64,000 nucleotides of DNA from Caulobacter sp. (GCA_030683005.1 JAUXMY010000032.1:62001-126000), one strand, 5' to 3'; positions 25,526 to 35,908 are shown, counted from the first letter of the stretch. The notes: a model not told the origin generated them from the letters alone. Numbers and translations: made by a program.

Positions 25526-27223
25526 ATGCGGATCAACAGACGTGGGGCCCTGGGCCTCCTCGGCCTCGGCGGGGCCAGCGCGGCGGCGACCTCGGCTCGG
25601 GCGACCACCGTCAAGATCGCCTTCACGGTCGCCTTCAACCACGGCGTGGCCAGCGGTGATCCGCTGCAGGACCGCGTGGTCCTCTGGACCCGCCTGACGC
25701 CGGAACTGAACGGATGGACCGGGCCGATCAGCGGCAAGGTGGTGATCGTGGCCTCCCCCGACCTGAAGGGCGCCCGCGCGATCCCGTTCAGCACTTCCGC
25801 AGACCGGGACTGGACGGTGAAGGTCGACGTCGACGGCCTGAAGCCGGGCACGGACTACTACTACCGCTTCGAGGTCGACGGTCACGTCTCCCCCACCGGC
25901 CGCACCCGCACCCTGCCCGAGGGCTCGGTGAAGGATGTGGTGCTCGCCGTCGCCTCCTGCTCGCTCTATCCGGCCGGCTACTTCAACGCCTACGGCGCCA
26001 TCGCGGCGCTGGAGCGGGTCGACGCGGTGCTGCACCTGGGCGACTACATCTACGAGTACGGCGCGGCGGAGGGGCAGTACGGCATGAACTCGCCGGTGGC
26101 GGCGCAGCGCATGCCCGTGCCCGCGCACGAGATCGTCAGCCTGGCCGATTACCGGGCCCGTCACGCCCTGTACAAGGCCGACGCCCAGCTGCAGGCCGCC
26201 CACGCCCGCGCGCCCTGGATCGTCGTCTGGGACGACCACGAGACCGCCAACGACAGCTGGCAGGGCGGGGCCGAGAACCACAGTCCGTCTACGGAAGGCG
26301 ACTGGGCCACCCGCAAGGCGGCGGCGCTCAAGGCCTACTACGAGTGGATGCCGATCCGCGACCCGGCGCCCGGCGCCCTGCTGGAGTCCTCCTGGCGGTC
26401 GTTCCGCTTCGGCGACCTGGCCAGCCTGATGATGGTCGAGACCCGGCTGGCGGCGCGGGGCGAGCCGCTGGACTATACCGACAAGACCCTGCCGGTCGTC
26501 GACGGCAAGCCCGACGTCGCCCACTTCCTGAAGATCCTCAACGATCCGTCCCGCCAGCTGATGGGCGAGCGCCAGGAGAAGTGGCTGGCCGGCGAACTCG
26601 ATCGCTCGGTCAAGGCCGGCGAGGCTTGGCAGGTGCTGGGCAACCAGATCGTCATGGCCCGGATCTCGCCGCCCAACCTGCGCGCCACCATGGGCGAGGC
26701 GGCCTGGGCCGAGATGATCGGCAAGCTGCCCGACTATGCCCGCGCGCCGGTGCAGCAGTCGTCGATCCTGTCGGCGCTGGGCCTGCCGCTGGGCCTCGAC
26801 ATGTGGGACGGCTACCCGGTCGCCCGCGAGCGGGTCTACGACATGTTCAAGGCGACGAACGCCAACGCCGTGGTGCTGGCCGGCGACAGCCACAGCTTCT
26901 GGGCCAACGAGCTGTGGGACGACGGCCGCCGCAACCGCGTGGCGGCGGAGTTCGGCACGACGGGCATCACCAGCCCGGGCTTCTCCGACATCCTGCCCGG
27001 CTTGCCGCTGAGCGAGGCGTTCGTGGAGCGCAATCCGGAGGTCAAGTACGCCAACTCGGCGGCCAAGGGCTTCGTGCTGCTGACCCTGACCCGCGACCAG
27101 GCCCGCGCCGACATGATCGCCGTCTCGACGATCCACGCCGCCGACTACACGACCGCGACCGTCAAGAGCTTCACCGTCGCCCGCGAGAACGGCGTCGGCG
27201 TGGGGCCGGTGGTGGAAGGTTAG
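25526..27223 (+). CDS. phoD: Tat-exported PhoD-type alkaline phosphatase
   Basis: 565 residues from ATG 25526 (GGGGAGGA upstream). The N-terminus has a twin-arginine signal ([18 protein letters not shown]). It is followed by the PhoD N-terminal domain ([20 protein letters not shown]) and the metallophosphatase core: [51 protein letters not shown]. These carry the Cys, Asp, Asn and His ligands of the Fe/Ca centre. Periplasmic phosphomonoester/diester hydrolase for phosphate scavenging. Its stop interlocks with that of the converging hisI. Confidence 0.93.
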   Translation: MRINRRGALGLLGLGGASAAATSARATTVKIAFTVAFNHGVASGDPLQDRVVLWTRLTPELNGWTGPISGKVVIVASPDLKGARAIPFSTSADRDWTVKVDVDGLKPGTDYYYRFEVDGHVSPTGRTRTLPEGSVKDVVLAVASCSLYPAGYFNAYGAIAALERVDAVLHLGDYIYEYGAAEGQYGMNSPVAAQRMPVPAHEIVSLADYRARHALYKADAQLQAAHARAPWIVVWDDHETANDSWQGGAENHSPSTEGDWATRKAAALKAYYEWMPIRDPAPGALLESSWRSFRFGDLASLMMVETRLAARGEPLDYTDKTLPVVDGKPDVAHFLKILNDPSRQLMGERQEKWLAGELDRSVKAGEAWQVLGNQIVMARISPPNLRATMGEAAWAEMIGKLPDYARAPVQQSSILSALGLPLGLDMWDGYPVARERVYDMFKATNANAVVLAGDSHSFWANELWDDGRRNRVAAEFGTTGITSPGFSDILPGLPLSEAFVERNPEVKYANSAAKGFVLLTLTRDQARADMIAVSTIHAADYTTATVKSFTVARENGVGVGPVVEG

Positions 27224-27615
27224 GACCGCTCTTCCAGCGCTCCATCCGCCGTCGCCGCGCGGTAGAAGCAGGACCGGAACCCGACGTGGCAGGCGCCGCC
27301 GTCGCCGCGCGGGCGGACCTTCAGCAGCACCGCGTCCTGGTCGCAGTCGACGCGGAGCTCGACGACGTCCTGCAGCTGGCCGCTGGTCTCGCCCTTCTTC
27401 CAGAGCGCGTTGCGGGACCGGCTGTAGTAGTGGGCCTGGCCGGTGTCGAGGGTGAGCTTCAGCGCCTCGTCGTTCATCCAGGCCAGCATCAGCACCTCGC
27501 CGGTGTCGGCATGCTGCGCCACCGCGGCGACCAGGCCAGCGGCGTCGAAACGCGGGCTGAGCGTCGCGCCGCGCTCGAGGGCGGCGGTATCGGGGGCGGT
27601 GGGGAAGAGGGGCAT
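27220..27615 (-). CDS. hisI: phosphoribosyl-AMP cyclohydrolase
   Basis: 131 residues from ATG 27615 (AGGAATTG upstream). Third step of histidine synthesis. Motifs: [33 protein letters not shown], the Mg site [11 protein letters not shown] and the zinc Cys in CHVGFRSC. It is the monofunctional form, without the HisE pyrophosphohydrolase domain, and stands apart from other his genes. Confidence 0.95.
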   Translation of the reverse strand: MPLFPTAPDTAALERGATLSPRFDAAGLVAAVAQHADTGEVLMLAWMNDEALKLTLDTGQAHYYSRSRNALWKKGETSGQLQDVVELRVDCDQDAVLLKVRPRGDGGACHVGFRSCFYRAATADGALEERS

Positions 27616-27627
27616 GGTCAATTCCTT

Positions 27628-27771
27628 TCCCTCCCCTTCATGGGGAGGGTGGTCGGCGCAGCCGACCGGGTGGGGGACAGGGACGCCAATCTCCAAACGT
27701 CGTGACTGGCGCCACGCTTCCCCACCCTGACCCGCTGCGCGGGTCTGTCCCTCCCCATGAAGGGGAGGGAA
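27628..27771. repeat. bipartite palindromic repeat, family D
   Basis: Left TTCCCTCCCCTTCATGGGGAGGG with GGTCGGCGCAGCCGACC, and right ACCCGCTGCGCGGGT with CCCTCCCCATGAAGGGGAGG. Outer arms are inverted copies; each side has its own internal hairpin of different sequence. Lies between folE and hisI. Confidence 0.85.
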
Positions 27772-27777
27772 GATCAC

Positions 27778-28410
27778 TCAACTCTTGTTCACGAAGTCCA
27801 GGAAGCGCTGGCGCAGGGTGGGGTCGGTCTTGAAGACGCCGCGGAACTGGGTGGTGATCGTCGAGACGTCGCGGTGGTGGACGCCGCGGGTGGTCATGCA
27901 CTGGTGCTCGGCGTCGATCAGCACGGCCACGCCGGCGGGCTTGAGGCTGTCGCAGATGGCGTCGGTGATCTGCTGGGTCATGGTCTCCTGGGTCTGGAGA
28001 CGCTTGGCGAAGATCTCGACCACGCGCGCCAGCTTGGAGATGCCGACGACGCGATTGGTCGGCATGTAGGCGACGTAGGCCTTGCCCAGGAACGGCGCCA
28101 TGTGGTGCTCGCAGTGGCTTTCGACCTCGATGTTCTTGAGGAACACGATGTCGTCGTAGCCCTGCACATCCTCGAAGATGCGCGACAGCTCCTTGGCCGG
28201 GTCGGCGCGGTAGCCCTCGAACCACTCGCTGTAGGCGTCGACGACGCGCTTGGGGGTGTCGATGACGCCTTCGCGGCGGGGATCGTCGCCGGCCCAGGCG
28301 ATGAGGGTGCGGACAGCGTCCATGGCCTCCTCGCGGGACGGCCGCTTGACGGGTTCAAGATCAAGACCGGGGGCGCCGATCAGGGTTCGCTCGCTGGCGG
28401 TAGCATCCAT
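27778..28410 (-). CDS. folE: GTP cyclohydrolase I
   Basis: 210 residues from ATG 28410; an upstream extension of the frame has no family similarity. First enzyme of tetrahydrofolate synthesis. Zinc ligands Cys100, His103 (ESHCEHHM) and Cys171 (AEHQCMTTRG); substrate motifs GVIDTPKRVVDAY, GISKLARVVEIFAKRLQTQE and RGVHHRDVSTITTQFRG. No Shine-Dalgarno is visible; the upstream strand is pyrimidine-rich (CCCTCCTCCCT). Divergent from cysS. Confidence 0.95.
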   Translation of the reverse strand: MDATASERTLIGAPGLDLEPVKRPSREEAMDAVRTLIAWAGDDPRREGVIDTPKRVVDAYSEWFEGYRADPAKELSRIFEDVQGYDDIVFLKNIEVESHCEHHMAPFLGKAYVAYMPTNRVVGISKLARVVEIFAKRLQTQETMTQQITDAICDSLKPAGVAVLIDAEHQCMTTRGVHHRDVSTITTQFRGVFKTDPTLRQRFLDFVNKS

Positions 28411-28576
28411 AGGGAGGAGGGTCTTTCCTGGGCTGAGTTGCGCCGGGGCGCCTGTCGCTCCGGAATTACGCGTGCCACCCGTATTCACTCGCAGGGAGCC
28501 GTGGCTTCGCCCGCTGCTGAAAGCTATATGGGACACCCCGCCGACCCGGCAACCTCTCACGTAACGTCAGTCTGAA

Positions 28577-29959
28577 ATGTCCCTGAAGCTCTATGACACC
28601 ATGGCCCGCGAAAAGCGGCCCTTCGTTCCCGCCGATCCGGAGCGGGTGACGATGTATGTCTGCGGGCCGACGGTCTACGGCTACGCCCACATCGGCAACT
28701 TCCGGCCGGTGGTGGTGTTCGACGTGCTGTTCAGGGTTCTGCGCCACATCTACGGCCAGGACGCGGTGGTCTACGCCCGCAACGTCACCGACGTGGACGA
28801 CAAGATCAACGCCAAGGCTGTGGCCGAGGGCGTGCCGATCAAGACCATCACCGACCGCTATCTGGCGGCCTACAACGCCGACGCTGCCGCGCTGAAGGCG
28901 CTGCCGCCGTCGCTGGCGCCCCACGCCACCGACCACATCCAGGCCATGCAGAACCAGATCGCGGCCCTGATCCAGCGCGGCGCGGCCTATGCGGCCGAGG
29001 GCCATGTGCTGTTCTCGATCGAGGCCTTCCCCGACTACGGCCAGCTGTCGGGCCGGCCGCTGGACGAGATGATCGCCGGCGCCCGGGTCGAGGTCGCCCC
29101 CTACAAGCGCCACCCGGCCGATTTCGTGCTGTGGAAGCCGTCCAAGCCCGGCGAGCCGGTGTGGGACAGCCCCTGGGGCGCCGGCCGCCCCGGCTGGCAC
29201 ATCGAATGCTCGGCGATGATCGAGGCGGTCCTCGGCCTGCCCATCGACATCCACGGCGGCGGCATCGACCTGACCTTCCCGCACCACGAGAACGAGCTGG
29301 CCCAGGCGCGCTGCGCGCACGACCTGCCGACCTACGCCAACTACTGGCTGCACAACGGCTTCCTCGACATGAGCGGGGAGAAGATGTCCAAGAGCCTGGG
29401 CAATGTGATCATCCCGCACGAGCTGCTGGAGACTACGCCCGGCGAGGTCATCCGCTGGGCCCTGCTCAGCGCCCACTACCGCCAGCCGCTGGACTGGACG
29501 CCGTCGCTGATCGAGCAGAGCCGCGCGGCGCTGGACCGGCTGTACGGCGCCCTGCAGCGGGTGAAGGGTCTGGACCACGAGGACGCCGCGCCGCCGGCCG
29601 GCGTCCTCGAGGCGCTGTCTGACGACCTCAACACGCCCAAGGCCTATGCCGAGCTCTTCGCGCTGGCCAAGGCGCTGGAGACCGCCCACGGCGAGGGCAA
29701 GGCGCTGGCGAAAGCCGAACTTCTGGCCGCCGCCAACCTGCTAGGCTTCCTGGAAGCCGATCCCGACGTCTGGTTCGCCGGCGGGGCGGACGATGAGCTG
29801 CGCGGCAAGGTCGAGACGCTGCTGGAGGCCCGCAAGACTGCCCGCACGGCCAAGGACTGGGCCGCCGCCGACCGCATCCGCGGCGAACTGGACGCCATGG
29901 GGGTGATCGTGATGGATTCCGCCGAGGGCGCGACCTGGCGCCTCAAGGACCCTGTCTGA
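28577..29959 (+). CDS. cysS: cysteinyl-tRNA synthetase
   Basis: 460 residues. Class I synthetase: CGPTVYGYAHIGN (HIGH-type motif with zinc Cys, about 28-40), GRPGWHIECSAM (zinc Cys), IHGGGIDLTFPHHENE (zinc His), KMSKS (about 268) and a C-terminal DALR-like helical anticodon domain. Normal length. Followed by an SRPBCC gene 19 bases downstream. Confidence 0.97.
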   Translation: MSLKLYDTMAREKRPFVPADPERVTMYVCGPTVYGYAHIGNFRPVVVFDVLFRVLRHIYGQDAVVYARNVTDVDDKINAKAVAEGVPIKTITDRYLAAYNADAAALKALPPSLAPHATDHIQAMQNQIAALIQRGAAYAAEGHVLFSIEAFPDYGQLSGRPLDEMIAGARVEVAPYKRHPADFVLWKPSKPGEPVWDSPWGAGRPGWHIECSAMIEAVLGLPIDIHGGGIDLTFPHHENELAQARCAHDLPTYANYWLHNGFLDMSGEKMSKSLGNVIIPHELLETTPGEVIRWALLSAHYRQPLDWTPSLIEQSRAALDRLYGALQRVKGLDHEDAAPPAGVLEALSDDLNTPKAYAELFALAKALETAHGEGKALAKAELLAAANLLGFLEADPDVWFAGGADDELRGKVETLLEARKTARTAKDWAAADRIRGELDAMGVIVMDSAEGATWRLKDPV

Positions 29960-29978
29960 CTTTCCGGATTGACGTGAC

Positions 29979-30428
29979 ATGGCAGTGAAGCTCGAACGCC
30001 GCATCGGCATCCAGGCCCCCGACGAGATCGTCTGGGAGCTGCTGTCGGACGTCCCCGGCTGGGCGACGTGGAACCCGCTCTACCCGAGGGCCGAGGGCGA
30101 GATCCGCATCGGCAACCGCTGGGACCTGGACCTGGCGCTGCCGGGCCAGGCGCTGCGCACCATCAAGCCGGTGATCCTCGACTGGGCGCCCTACGACCAC
30201 ATCCACTGGCGGCTCGACATGATGCGCGGCTGGGTGCGGACCGTGCGCTTCCTCGAGATCGAGAAGATGGGCGAGGAGAACGTCATCTTCAACAACGGCG
30301 AGATCTTCGACGGCTGGCTCGGCCCGTCCGCCGCCCGCCGCCTGCGCCGCCCCATCCTCGACGGGTTCGAAGCGCTGAACGCGGCGCTAAAGGCGAAGGC
30401 CGAGGCGATCTGGGCGGAGCGGAAGTAG
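29979..30428 (+). CDS. SRPBCC (START-like) domain protein
   Basis: 149 residues. Polyketide cyclase/START-like fold: VKLERRIGIQAPDEIVWELL, then DVPGWATWNPLYPRAEG, a beta-sheet with HIHWRLDM, and the long C-terminal helix (RPILDGFEALNAALKAKAE). Such domains bind hydrophobic ligands; the ligand here is unknown. Probably co-transcribed with cysS. Confidence 0.82.
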   Translation: MAVKLERRIGIQAPDEIVWELLSDVPGWATWNPLYPRAEGEIRIGNRWDLDLALPGQALRTIKPVILDWAPYDHIHWRLDMMRGWVRTVRFLEIEKMGEENVIFNNGEIFDGWLGPSAARRLRRPILDGFEALNAALKAKAEAIWAERK

Positions 30429-30520
30429 GCGGGGGAGCTGGGCCCACGGGGCGACAATGTAGTTGCACGCTCGATGCTGGTAGGTGTCGGGTTCGATCCT
30501 GAGCGGATCCCATGCCCCGT

Positions 30521-30597
30521 GTTCCCGGCGAAGGCCGGGACCCATGAACCCGCTCTGAGCCCTCGCCCCATGGACCCCGGCCTTCGCCGGGGAAACG
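30521..30597. repeat. palindromic repeat, family E
   Basis: TTCCCGGCGAAGGCCGGGAC at the left and the inverted CCCCGGCCTTCGCCGGGGAA at the right, about 30 bases apart. Both arms also form an internal CCGGCGAAGGCCGG hairpin. Lies upstream of the IscU-like gene. Confidence 0.82.
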
Positions 30598-30673
30598 GAA
30601 AGAGGGTTTGCCTCCAGAAACGGGAGAGGAAGCTTGCGGTGCATGTCCCCGACCGAGTTGCTATATCCCCCCC

Positions 30674-31126
30674 ATGATCGACGACCTCTACAGCGCCAAG
30701 GTCCTGTCCCTGACCGCGAACATTCCGCGGATCGGGCGGCTGGCCGCGCCGCAGGGGTCTTCGGAGAAGGTGGCCAAGCTTTGCGGCAGCCGGATCGTCG
30801 TCGATGTCGTGCTGGGCGCCGACGGGCGGGTCGCCGACTTCGCCCAGGACGTGAAGGCCTGCGCCCTCGGCCAGGCGGCGGCCTCGGTGCTGGGCGCCAA
30901 CGTCATCGGGGCCGGGGTTGACGAAATCGCAACCGCGCGCGATCAGCTTTCCGCGATGCTCAAGTCCGGCGGTCCCGCGCCGACCGGACGTTTCGAGGAC
31001 CTGGCCGTGCTGGCGCCCGTGAAGGACTACCCCGCCCGCTATGCGTCGACGCTTCTGGCGTTCGAGGCCGCGGTGGAGGCTGCCCGGATCGCTGCGACTC
31101 GAACTAGCGGCGCCGACGCGGCTTGA
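30674..31126 (+). CDS. IscU/NifU-like iron-sulfur scaffold-type protein
   Basis: 150 residues. N-terminal IscU/SufU fold: [32 protein letters not shown] (Cys37), [16 protein letters not shown] (Cys63), then the final helix [17 protein letters not shown]. Cys37 and Cys63 align with the first two cluster ligands of IscU, but the third (HC of KLHCS) is replaced by YA (about residues 123-124). It may therefore not assemble clusters alone. Upstream of yidD-thrS on the same strand, 58 bases from yidD. Confidence 0.78.
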   Translation: MIDDLYSAKVLSLTANIPRIGRLAAPQGSSEKVAKLCGSRIVVDVVLGADGRVADFAQDVKACALGQAAASVLGANVIGAGVDEIATARDQLSAMLKSGGPAPTGRFEDLAVLAPVKDYPARYASTLLAFEAAVEAARIAATRTSGADAA

Positions 31127-31184
31127 TCGCGCGCGCTGGCGCGTCGATAAGCGCCGGGACTCGTTCACCCACGCAAGCGTCGGC

Positions 31185-31427
31185 ATGACCCTTTACGAAC
31201 GCAGCGTTACGCTGGCGCACCGCGCCTACAAGCTCACGCTGTCCCCGTTGATCGGACGCCAGTGCCGCTTTCTGCCGACCTGTTCGGACTATGCGCGCGA
31301 GGCCCTGATCGTGCACGGACCCCTTCACGGCGGCTGGCTCGCCACGAAGCGTCTGTGCAGCTGCCATCCCTGGGGCGGCTCCGGCTTTGATCCGGTCCCG
31401 CCACGAAAGTGCGAACCTAAGCCATGA
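31185..31427 (+). CDS. yidD: membrane protein insertion efficiency factor YidD
   Basis: 80 residues. Small YidD family: [55 protein letters not shown]. Peripheral inner-membrane protein that helps YidC-dependent insertion. Usually between rnpA and yidC; here it precedes thrS, with which it overlaps (ATGA), an arrangement seen in other alphaproteobacteria. Confidence 0.92.
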   Translation: MTLYERSVTLAHRAYKLTLSPLIGRQCRFLPTCSDYAREALIVHGPLHGGWLATKRLCSCHPWGGSGFDPVPPRKCEPKP

Positions 31428-33346
31428 TCGACCTGATTTTCCCCGACGGCTCCGTCCGTCAGTATCCGCAAGGCTCCAGCGGCCGCGACGTGGCCACGGC
31501 CATCTCGCCCTCGCTGGCCAAGCGCACGCTGCTCGTCCGGCTGGACGGCCAGTTGCTCGACTTCGACCGCCCGCTGCCCGACAGCGGCGGCAAGGTCGAG
31601 TTCGTCGACCGCAATGACCCCGACGCTCTGGACACCATCCGCCACGACACGGCCCACGTGCTGGCCGAGGCGGTGCAGGAGCTGTTCCCCGGCACGCAGG
31701 TGACCATCGGCCCCAACGTCGAGGACGGCTTCTACTACGACTTCGCCCGCGACGAGCCGTTCAGCACCGACGACTTCGCGGCCATCGAAAAGCGCATGGC
31801 CGAGATCGTCGACCGCGACGAGAAGATCACGCGCGAGGTCATGCCCCGTGACGCCGCCATCGCCTGGTTCAAGGGCAAGGGCGAGCACTACAAGGCCGAG
31901 ATCATCGAGAGCATCCCGGCCGACCAGGAGGTCAGCGTCTATCACCAGGGCCAGTGGGCCGACCTCTGCCGCGGGCCGCACCTGCCGTCGACCAAACATG
32001 TCGGCAAGGCCTTCAAGCTGATGAAGCTGGCCGGCGCCTACTGGCGCGGCGACCAGAACAACGCCCAGCTGCAGCGCATCTACGGCACGGCCTGGGCCTC
32101 CCAGGCCGACCTCGACGCCTACCTGCTGCGCCTTGAGGAGGCCGAGAAGCGCGACCACCGCAAGCTCGGCCGCCAGATGGAGCTCTTCCACATGCAGGAA
32201 GAGGGCCGGGGCATGGTCTTCTGGCACCCCAAGGGCTGGACGCTGTGGCAGACGCTGGAGGCCTACATGCGCCGCCGGCTGACGGAGGCCGGCTACATCG
32301 AGGTCAAGACGCCCCAGGTGCTGGAGAAGACCTTCTGGGAAAACTCCGGCCACTGGGAGAAGTACCGCCCCAACATGTTCATCTGCGAGACGGTCGAGGG
32401 CGAGACGCTGTCGCTCAAGCCGATGAACTGCCCGGGCCACGTGCAGATCTGGAATGTCGGCCAGCGCTCCTACAAGGAGCTGCCGATGCGCATGGCCGAG
32501 TTCGGGGCCTGCCACCGCTATGAGCCGTCCGGCGCCCTGCACGGGCTGATGCGGGTGCGCGCCTTCACCCAGGACGACGCCCACATCTTCTGCCGCGAGG
32601 ACCAGATCGTCGAGGAGACGGAGCGCTTCATCCGCCTGACCAAGATGATCCATTCCGACCTCGGCATGGAGACCAAGTACATCGCGCTGGCCACGCGGCC
32701 GGAGGTGCGGGCCGGCCCGGACGAGTTCTGGGACAAGGCCGAGGGCATGCTGGCCGAGGCGGCGAAGCAGGCGGGCGTCGAGCCGGTCATCGCCGAGGGC
32801 GACGGCGCCTTCTACGCCCCCAAGCTGGACTTCATCGTCCAGGACGCCATCGGCCGGGAGTGGACCTGCGGCACGCTGCAACTCGACTATGTGCTGCCCG
32901 AGCGGCTGGGCGCGGAGTACATCGCCGAGGACGGGTCCAAGCAGCGGCCGGTGATGCTTCACCGCGCCATCCTGGGCAGCTTCGAGCGCTTCATCGGCAT
33001 CATGATCGAGAACTACGGCGGCCGCTTCCCGCTGTGGCTCGCGCCGGTGCAGGTGGTGGTCACCACCATCGTCTCCGAAGCCGACGACTACGCCACCGAG
33101 GTCGCCGCCAAGCTCCGCGCGGCCGGCCTGCGGGTCGAGACCGACCTTCGCAACGAGAAGGTCGGCTACAAGATCCGCGAGCACAGCGTCGCCAAGGTGC
33201 CGGCCATCGCCGTCGTCGGCCGTAAGGAGGCCGAGGAGGGCAAGGTCGCCATCCGCCGCCTCGGGTCGCAGGACCAGACGGTGGTGACGATCGAGGAGGC
33301 GGTGGCCATCCTCACCGCCGAAGCGACGCCGCCGGATCTGCGGTAG
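31424..33346 (+). CDS. thrS: threonyl-tRNA synthetase
   Basis: 640 residues, class II synthetase. TGS domain (1-62), editing domain with [17 protein letters not shown], catalytic core with [10 protein letters not shown] (zinc Cys, about 333), the motif 2 region around [20 protein letters not shown], the motif 3 region around [14 protein letters not shown], and C-terminal anticodon-binding domain (about 540-640). Full length. Starts inside the yidD stop (ATGA). Confidence 0.97.
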   Translation: MIDLIFPDGSVRQYPQGSSGRDVATAISPSLAKRTLLVRLDGQLLDFDRPLPDSGGKVEFVDRNDPDALDTIRHDTAHVLAEAVQELFPGTQVTIGPNVEDGFYYDFARDEPFSTDDFAAIEKRMAEIVDRDEKITREVMPRDAAIAWFKGKGEHYKAEIIESIPADQEVSVYHQGQWADLCRGPHLPSTKHVGKAFKLMKLAGAYWRGDQNNAQLQRIYGTAWASQADLDAYLLRLEEAEKRDHRKLGRQMELFHMQEEGRGMVFWHPKGWTLWQTLEAYMRRRLTEAGYIEVKTPQVLEKTFWENSGHWEKYRPNMFICETVEGETLSLKPMNCPGHVQIWNVGQRSYKELPMRMAEFGACHRYEPSGALHGLMRVRAFTQDDAHIFCREDQIVEETERFIRLTKMIHSDLGMETKYIALATRPEVRAGPDEFWDKAEGMLAEAAKQAGVEPVIAEGDGAFYAPKLDFIVQDAIGREWTCGTLQLDYVLPERLGAEYIAEDGSKQRPVMLHRAILGSFERFIGIMIENYGGRFPLWLAPVQVVVTTIVSEADDYATEVAAKLRAAGLRVETDLRNEKVGYKIREHSVAKVPAIAVVGRKEAEEGKVAIRRLGSQDQTVVTIEEAVAILTAEATPPDLR

Positions 33347-33372
33347 GGCGCCAGCCTTACCAACCTTTAAGT

Positions 33373-33418
33373 GGCCTCCCTGGCGGCTGGCTGGCAAAGC
33401 CGGATCGTCAGGGAGGCC
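33373..33418 (+). promoter_or_regulatory. hairpin covering the ribosome-binding site of the next gene
   Basis: 10-bp perfect arms GGCCTCCCTG (33373-33382) and CAGGGAGGCC (33409-33418). The loop has an inner stem CGGCT/AGCCG. The right arm contains GGGAGG, the likely Shine-Dalgarno for ATG 33425. It could be a thrS terminator, a translational switch, or both. Confidence 0.55.
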
Positions 33419-33424
33419 TTGTTC

Positions 33425-34921
33425 ATGTCCGCAGTTCGCATCCTCGCCGGCCTCGCCGTCGCCATGCTGCTCGCCGTCGCCGGCGCCGCAGGTGCTGAGG
33501 ACAGTCCCGCGCCCGTCGCAGCGCCCGCCGACTGGGGTCAGGCGCTGGTCGAGGACGCCAGAGCCTTCCACGACATGATCGCAGACTCCCATCCCGGGCC
33601 GGTCGACCGCGGGAACCCCGGCTTCAACAGCCTGCTGGAAGCCGGTCTCAGGACGGCGCTGGAGCGGGCGAAGACGGCCGACAGCTATGAGGACTGGTAC
33701 TTCGCGCTGCAGGCGTACGCCGCCTCCTTCGACGACGGGCACCTCAGCCTGTCGGGCTATGCGCCGATGGGCCACGCGTGGCGCGCCGAGTGGCCGGGGT
33801 TCCTGACCGGCTTGCGCGAGGGGCGCCATACGGTCGTGTTCAGCCGCGATCCCGCCGCGCCGCCGATCGGTGCGGTGCTGGCATCCTGCGGCGGCCAGGC
33901 CGCCGACGCCTTCGCCGCGGACAACGTCGGCAGGGGCGCCGGGCGCTGGGCGCTGGCCTCGCGCCGCGCCGCCTACGCCCCCACCCTTTTCGTCGATCAG
34001 AAGAACCCCTACGTGACGCGGCCGTCGGCCTGCGTGTTCGAGGTCGGCGGCGCGGCGCGGACCTACCACCTGACCTGGCGCGACCTGCCCGACGCCGTCC
34101 GCGACGAGGGCTTCGCCGCCGCCCGGAGCCCGCGCTTCACCACCCCGGTCGAGCTTCGCGCCTTCGGCCGGGACGGCGGCCTCTGGATCGGGCTGGGCTC
34201 GTTCCGGTCCGAGGCCGCCAGCGAGGAGGGCCGGCAGCTGACCGCCCTGCAGGCCGCCGTCGAGGCCGGGGCGGCCGACATCCGCCAGGCGCCGTTGGTG
34301 GTCTTCGACCTGCGCGGCAACAACGGCGGCTCGTCCAGCTGGATCAACGGCCTGGTCCGCACCCTTTGGGGCCGGGAGTGGGTCGATGCGAAGCAGCCGG
34401 CCAGCCAACAGGTCGAGTGGCGGCCCTCGCAGGCCAACATCGACCAGATCGTCGCCTATCACGGCCTGCTGGGCGACAACCCGGACACCAAACGCTGGCT
34501 GGGCCTTATCGAGGCCGGCCTGCGCGAGGCGCTGGCCAGGGGGCGCCCGCTCTGGCGGCAAACCGATGGCGAAGCCGAAGCGCCCGGGTCCGCCGCCGCC
34601 CCGACCACGCCGATGAAGGCCCGCGTCTATGTGCTGACCGACTACGGCTGCGCCTCGGCCTGCCTGGACGCGGTCGATGTGCTGAAGGCGCTCGGGGCGG
34701 TGCAGGTCGGCCAGGAGACATCGGGCGATACCGTCTACATGGAGGTTCGCTACGCACCGCTGCCCGGCGGCCGGGTGAAGGCCGGCGTGCCGATGAAGGT
34801 CTATCGCGGCCGGGTCAGGGGCAACAACGAAACCGCCGTCCCCGACCACGCCTGGACCGGCGCGCTCGGCGATACCGCAGGTCTGGAAGCCTGGATCACG
34901 ACTATTGACGCCGCGCGCTGA
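33425..34921 (+). CDS. exported S41-type peptidase-like protein
   Basis: 498 residues with a signal peptide (1-24, LAVAMLLAVAGAAGAE). The C-terminal half resembles S41 C-terminal-processing/tricorn-core peptidases: VVFDLRGNNGGSSSWI and TDYGCASACLDAVD (the catalytic Ser position within ASAC) plus GQETSGDT. The N-terminal part (DARAFHDMIADSHPGPVD, SFDDGHLSLSGYAP) matches periplasmic S41 proteins. No PDZ domain is evident. Substrate unknown. Confidence 0.8.
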   Translation: MSAVRILAGLAVAMLLAVAGAAGAEDSPAPVAAPADWGQALVEDARAFHDMIADSHPGPVDRGNPGFNSLLEAGLRTALERAKTADSYEDWYFALQAYAASFDDGHLSLSGYAPMGHAWRAEWPGFLTGLREGRHTVVFSRDPAAPPIGAVLASCGGQAADAFAADNVGRGAGRWALASRRAAYAPTLFVDQKNPYVTRPSACVFEVGGAARTYHLTWRDLPDAVRDEGFAAARSPRFTTPVELRAFGRDGGLWIGLGSFRSEAASEEGRQLTALQAAVEAGAADIRQAPLVVFDLRGNNGGSSSWINGLVRTLWGREWVDAKQPASQQVEWRPSQANIDQIVAYHGLLGDNPDTKRWLGLIEAGLREALARGRPLWRQTDGEAEAPGSAAAPTTPMKARVYVLTDYGCASACLDAVDVLKALGAVQVGQETSGDTVYMEVRYAPLPGGRVKAGVPMKVYRGRVRGNNETAVPDHAWTGALGDTAGLEAWITTIDAAR

Positions 34922-35017
34922 CCCGGTCGCCCATTTCGCGCTTGACCCTCCGGCCACAGAAGGCAGGCTCCGTTACTGACGCGTACGCAGAAACGCGGTC
35001 AGGGCAGGGGTAGATCG

Positions 35018-35785
35018 ATGAGTACGTGGACCGCCCCGGACGGCGTCCCGATCGCCTTCGACGACACCGGCGGGCCCGGTGCGCCCATGCTGCTGATCCA
35101 CGGCTTCTCGTCCAACCGGCAGGAGGCCTGGAAGCGCACCGGCTGGTACGCCGCCTTCGCCCAGCGGGGGCAGCGGGTCATCGCGCTGGACCTGCGCGGC
35201 CACGGCGAGAGCGGCAAGCCGCATGACCCGGTCGCCTACGCCCGCGAGAGGCTGCTCGGCGACATCTTCGGCCTCATCGACCACCTCGGCGTCGAATGGG
35301 CCAATGTTCTCGGCTACTCGATGGGCGCGCGGCTGGCGCTGGCCCTGGCGCTCGAGCACCGCGAACGGGTCGGCTACCTGATCGTCGGCGGCGTGGGCGC
35401 CAGGCTGTTCGACCCGCCCCTGCCCGGCGATCCGATGGCCGCCGCCATGGAGGCCGAAAGCGTCGAGGCCATCAGCGAGCCGCTTCTGAAGAGCTTTCGC
35501 CAGTTCGCCGACGAACAGGGCGAGGACCGCCTGGCCCTGGCCGCCTTCACCCGCGGCCGGACCGACGCGGTCAGCCGCGACAGCCTCGCCGCTATCGGCG
35601 CCCCGACCCTGGTCGTGGCCGGCTCCCGCGACGACCTGGCCGGCGACCCGCAGGGGCTGGCCGATGCGATTCCCGGCGCCAAGGCCCTGACCCTCACCGG
35701 CTGCGACCACTTCAACGCCATCCCGCACGGGCTGCTCAAGGCGGCGGTGTTCGACTTCCTGGACGGGTATCTGGACGGGGTTTGA
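35018..35785 (+). CDS. alpha/beta hydrolase
   Basis: 255 residues. HGFSSN oxyanion motif (about 30), nucleophile elbow GYSMGARL (Ser about 100), acid Asp in GSRDDLAG and catalytic His in GCDHFNA. The fold is complete. The substrate cannot be told from sequence. Followed by two family A repeats in tandem. Confidence 0.88.
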   Translation: MSTWTAPDGVPIAFDDTGGPGAPMLLIHGFSSNRQEAWKRTGWYAAFAQRGQRVIALDLRGHGESGKPHDPVAYARERLLGDIFGLIDHLGVEWANVLGYSMGARLALALALEHRERVGYLIVGGVGARLFDPPLPGDPMAAAMEAESVEAISEPLLKSFRQFADEQGEDRLALAAFTRGRTDAVSRDSLAAIGAPTLVVAGSRDDLAGDPQGLADAIPGAKALTLTGCDHFNAIPHGLLKAAVFDFLDGYLDGV

Positions 35786-35790
35786 GTCCT

Positions 35791-35908
35791 TGCGGGGTTC
35801 GCGACGCTCGCCCAAGAGCTCGCTCCTCACCCTGACGAGCTCAGTAGGGCCGCCCACCAACCTTCGTCATCCTGAGGAGCGCCCGCAGGGCGCGTCGCGA
35901 AGGACGCA
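35791..35908. repeat. bipartite palindromic repeat, family A type 1
   Basis: TTCGCGACG outer arm, CTCCTCA inner arm, and their inverted partners TGAGGAG and CGTCGCGAA. It lies 9 bases before a type 2 element. Confidence 0.85.

Noticed and set aside
30439..30515. tRNA-like stretch with GGTTCGATCC
   Set aside because: The T-loop-like sequence is there, but no acceptor stem, D-arm or anticodon stem pairs around it.
31325..34957. 1210-residue open frame on the minus strand opposite thrS
   Set aside because: It is a G+C-driven shadow: the other strand holds thrS and a signal-peptide protein with clear motifs, and the shadow product is low-complexity.
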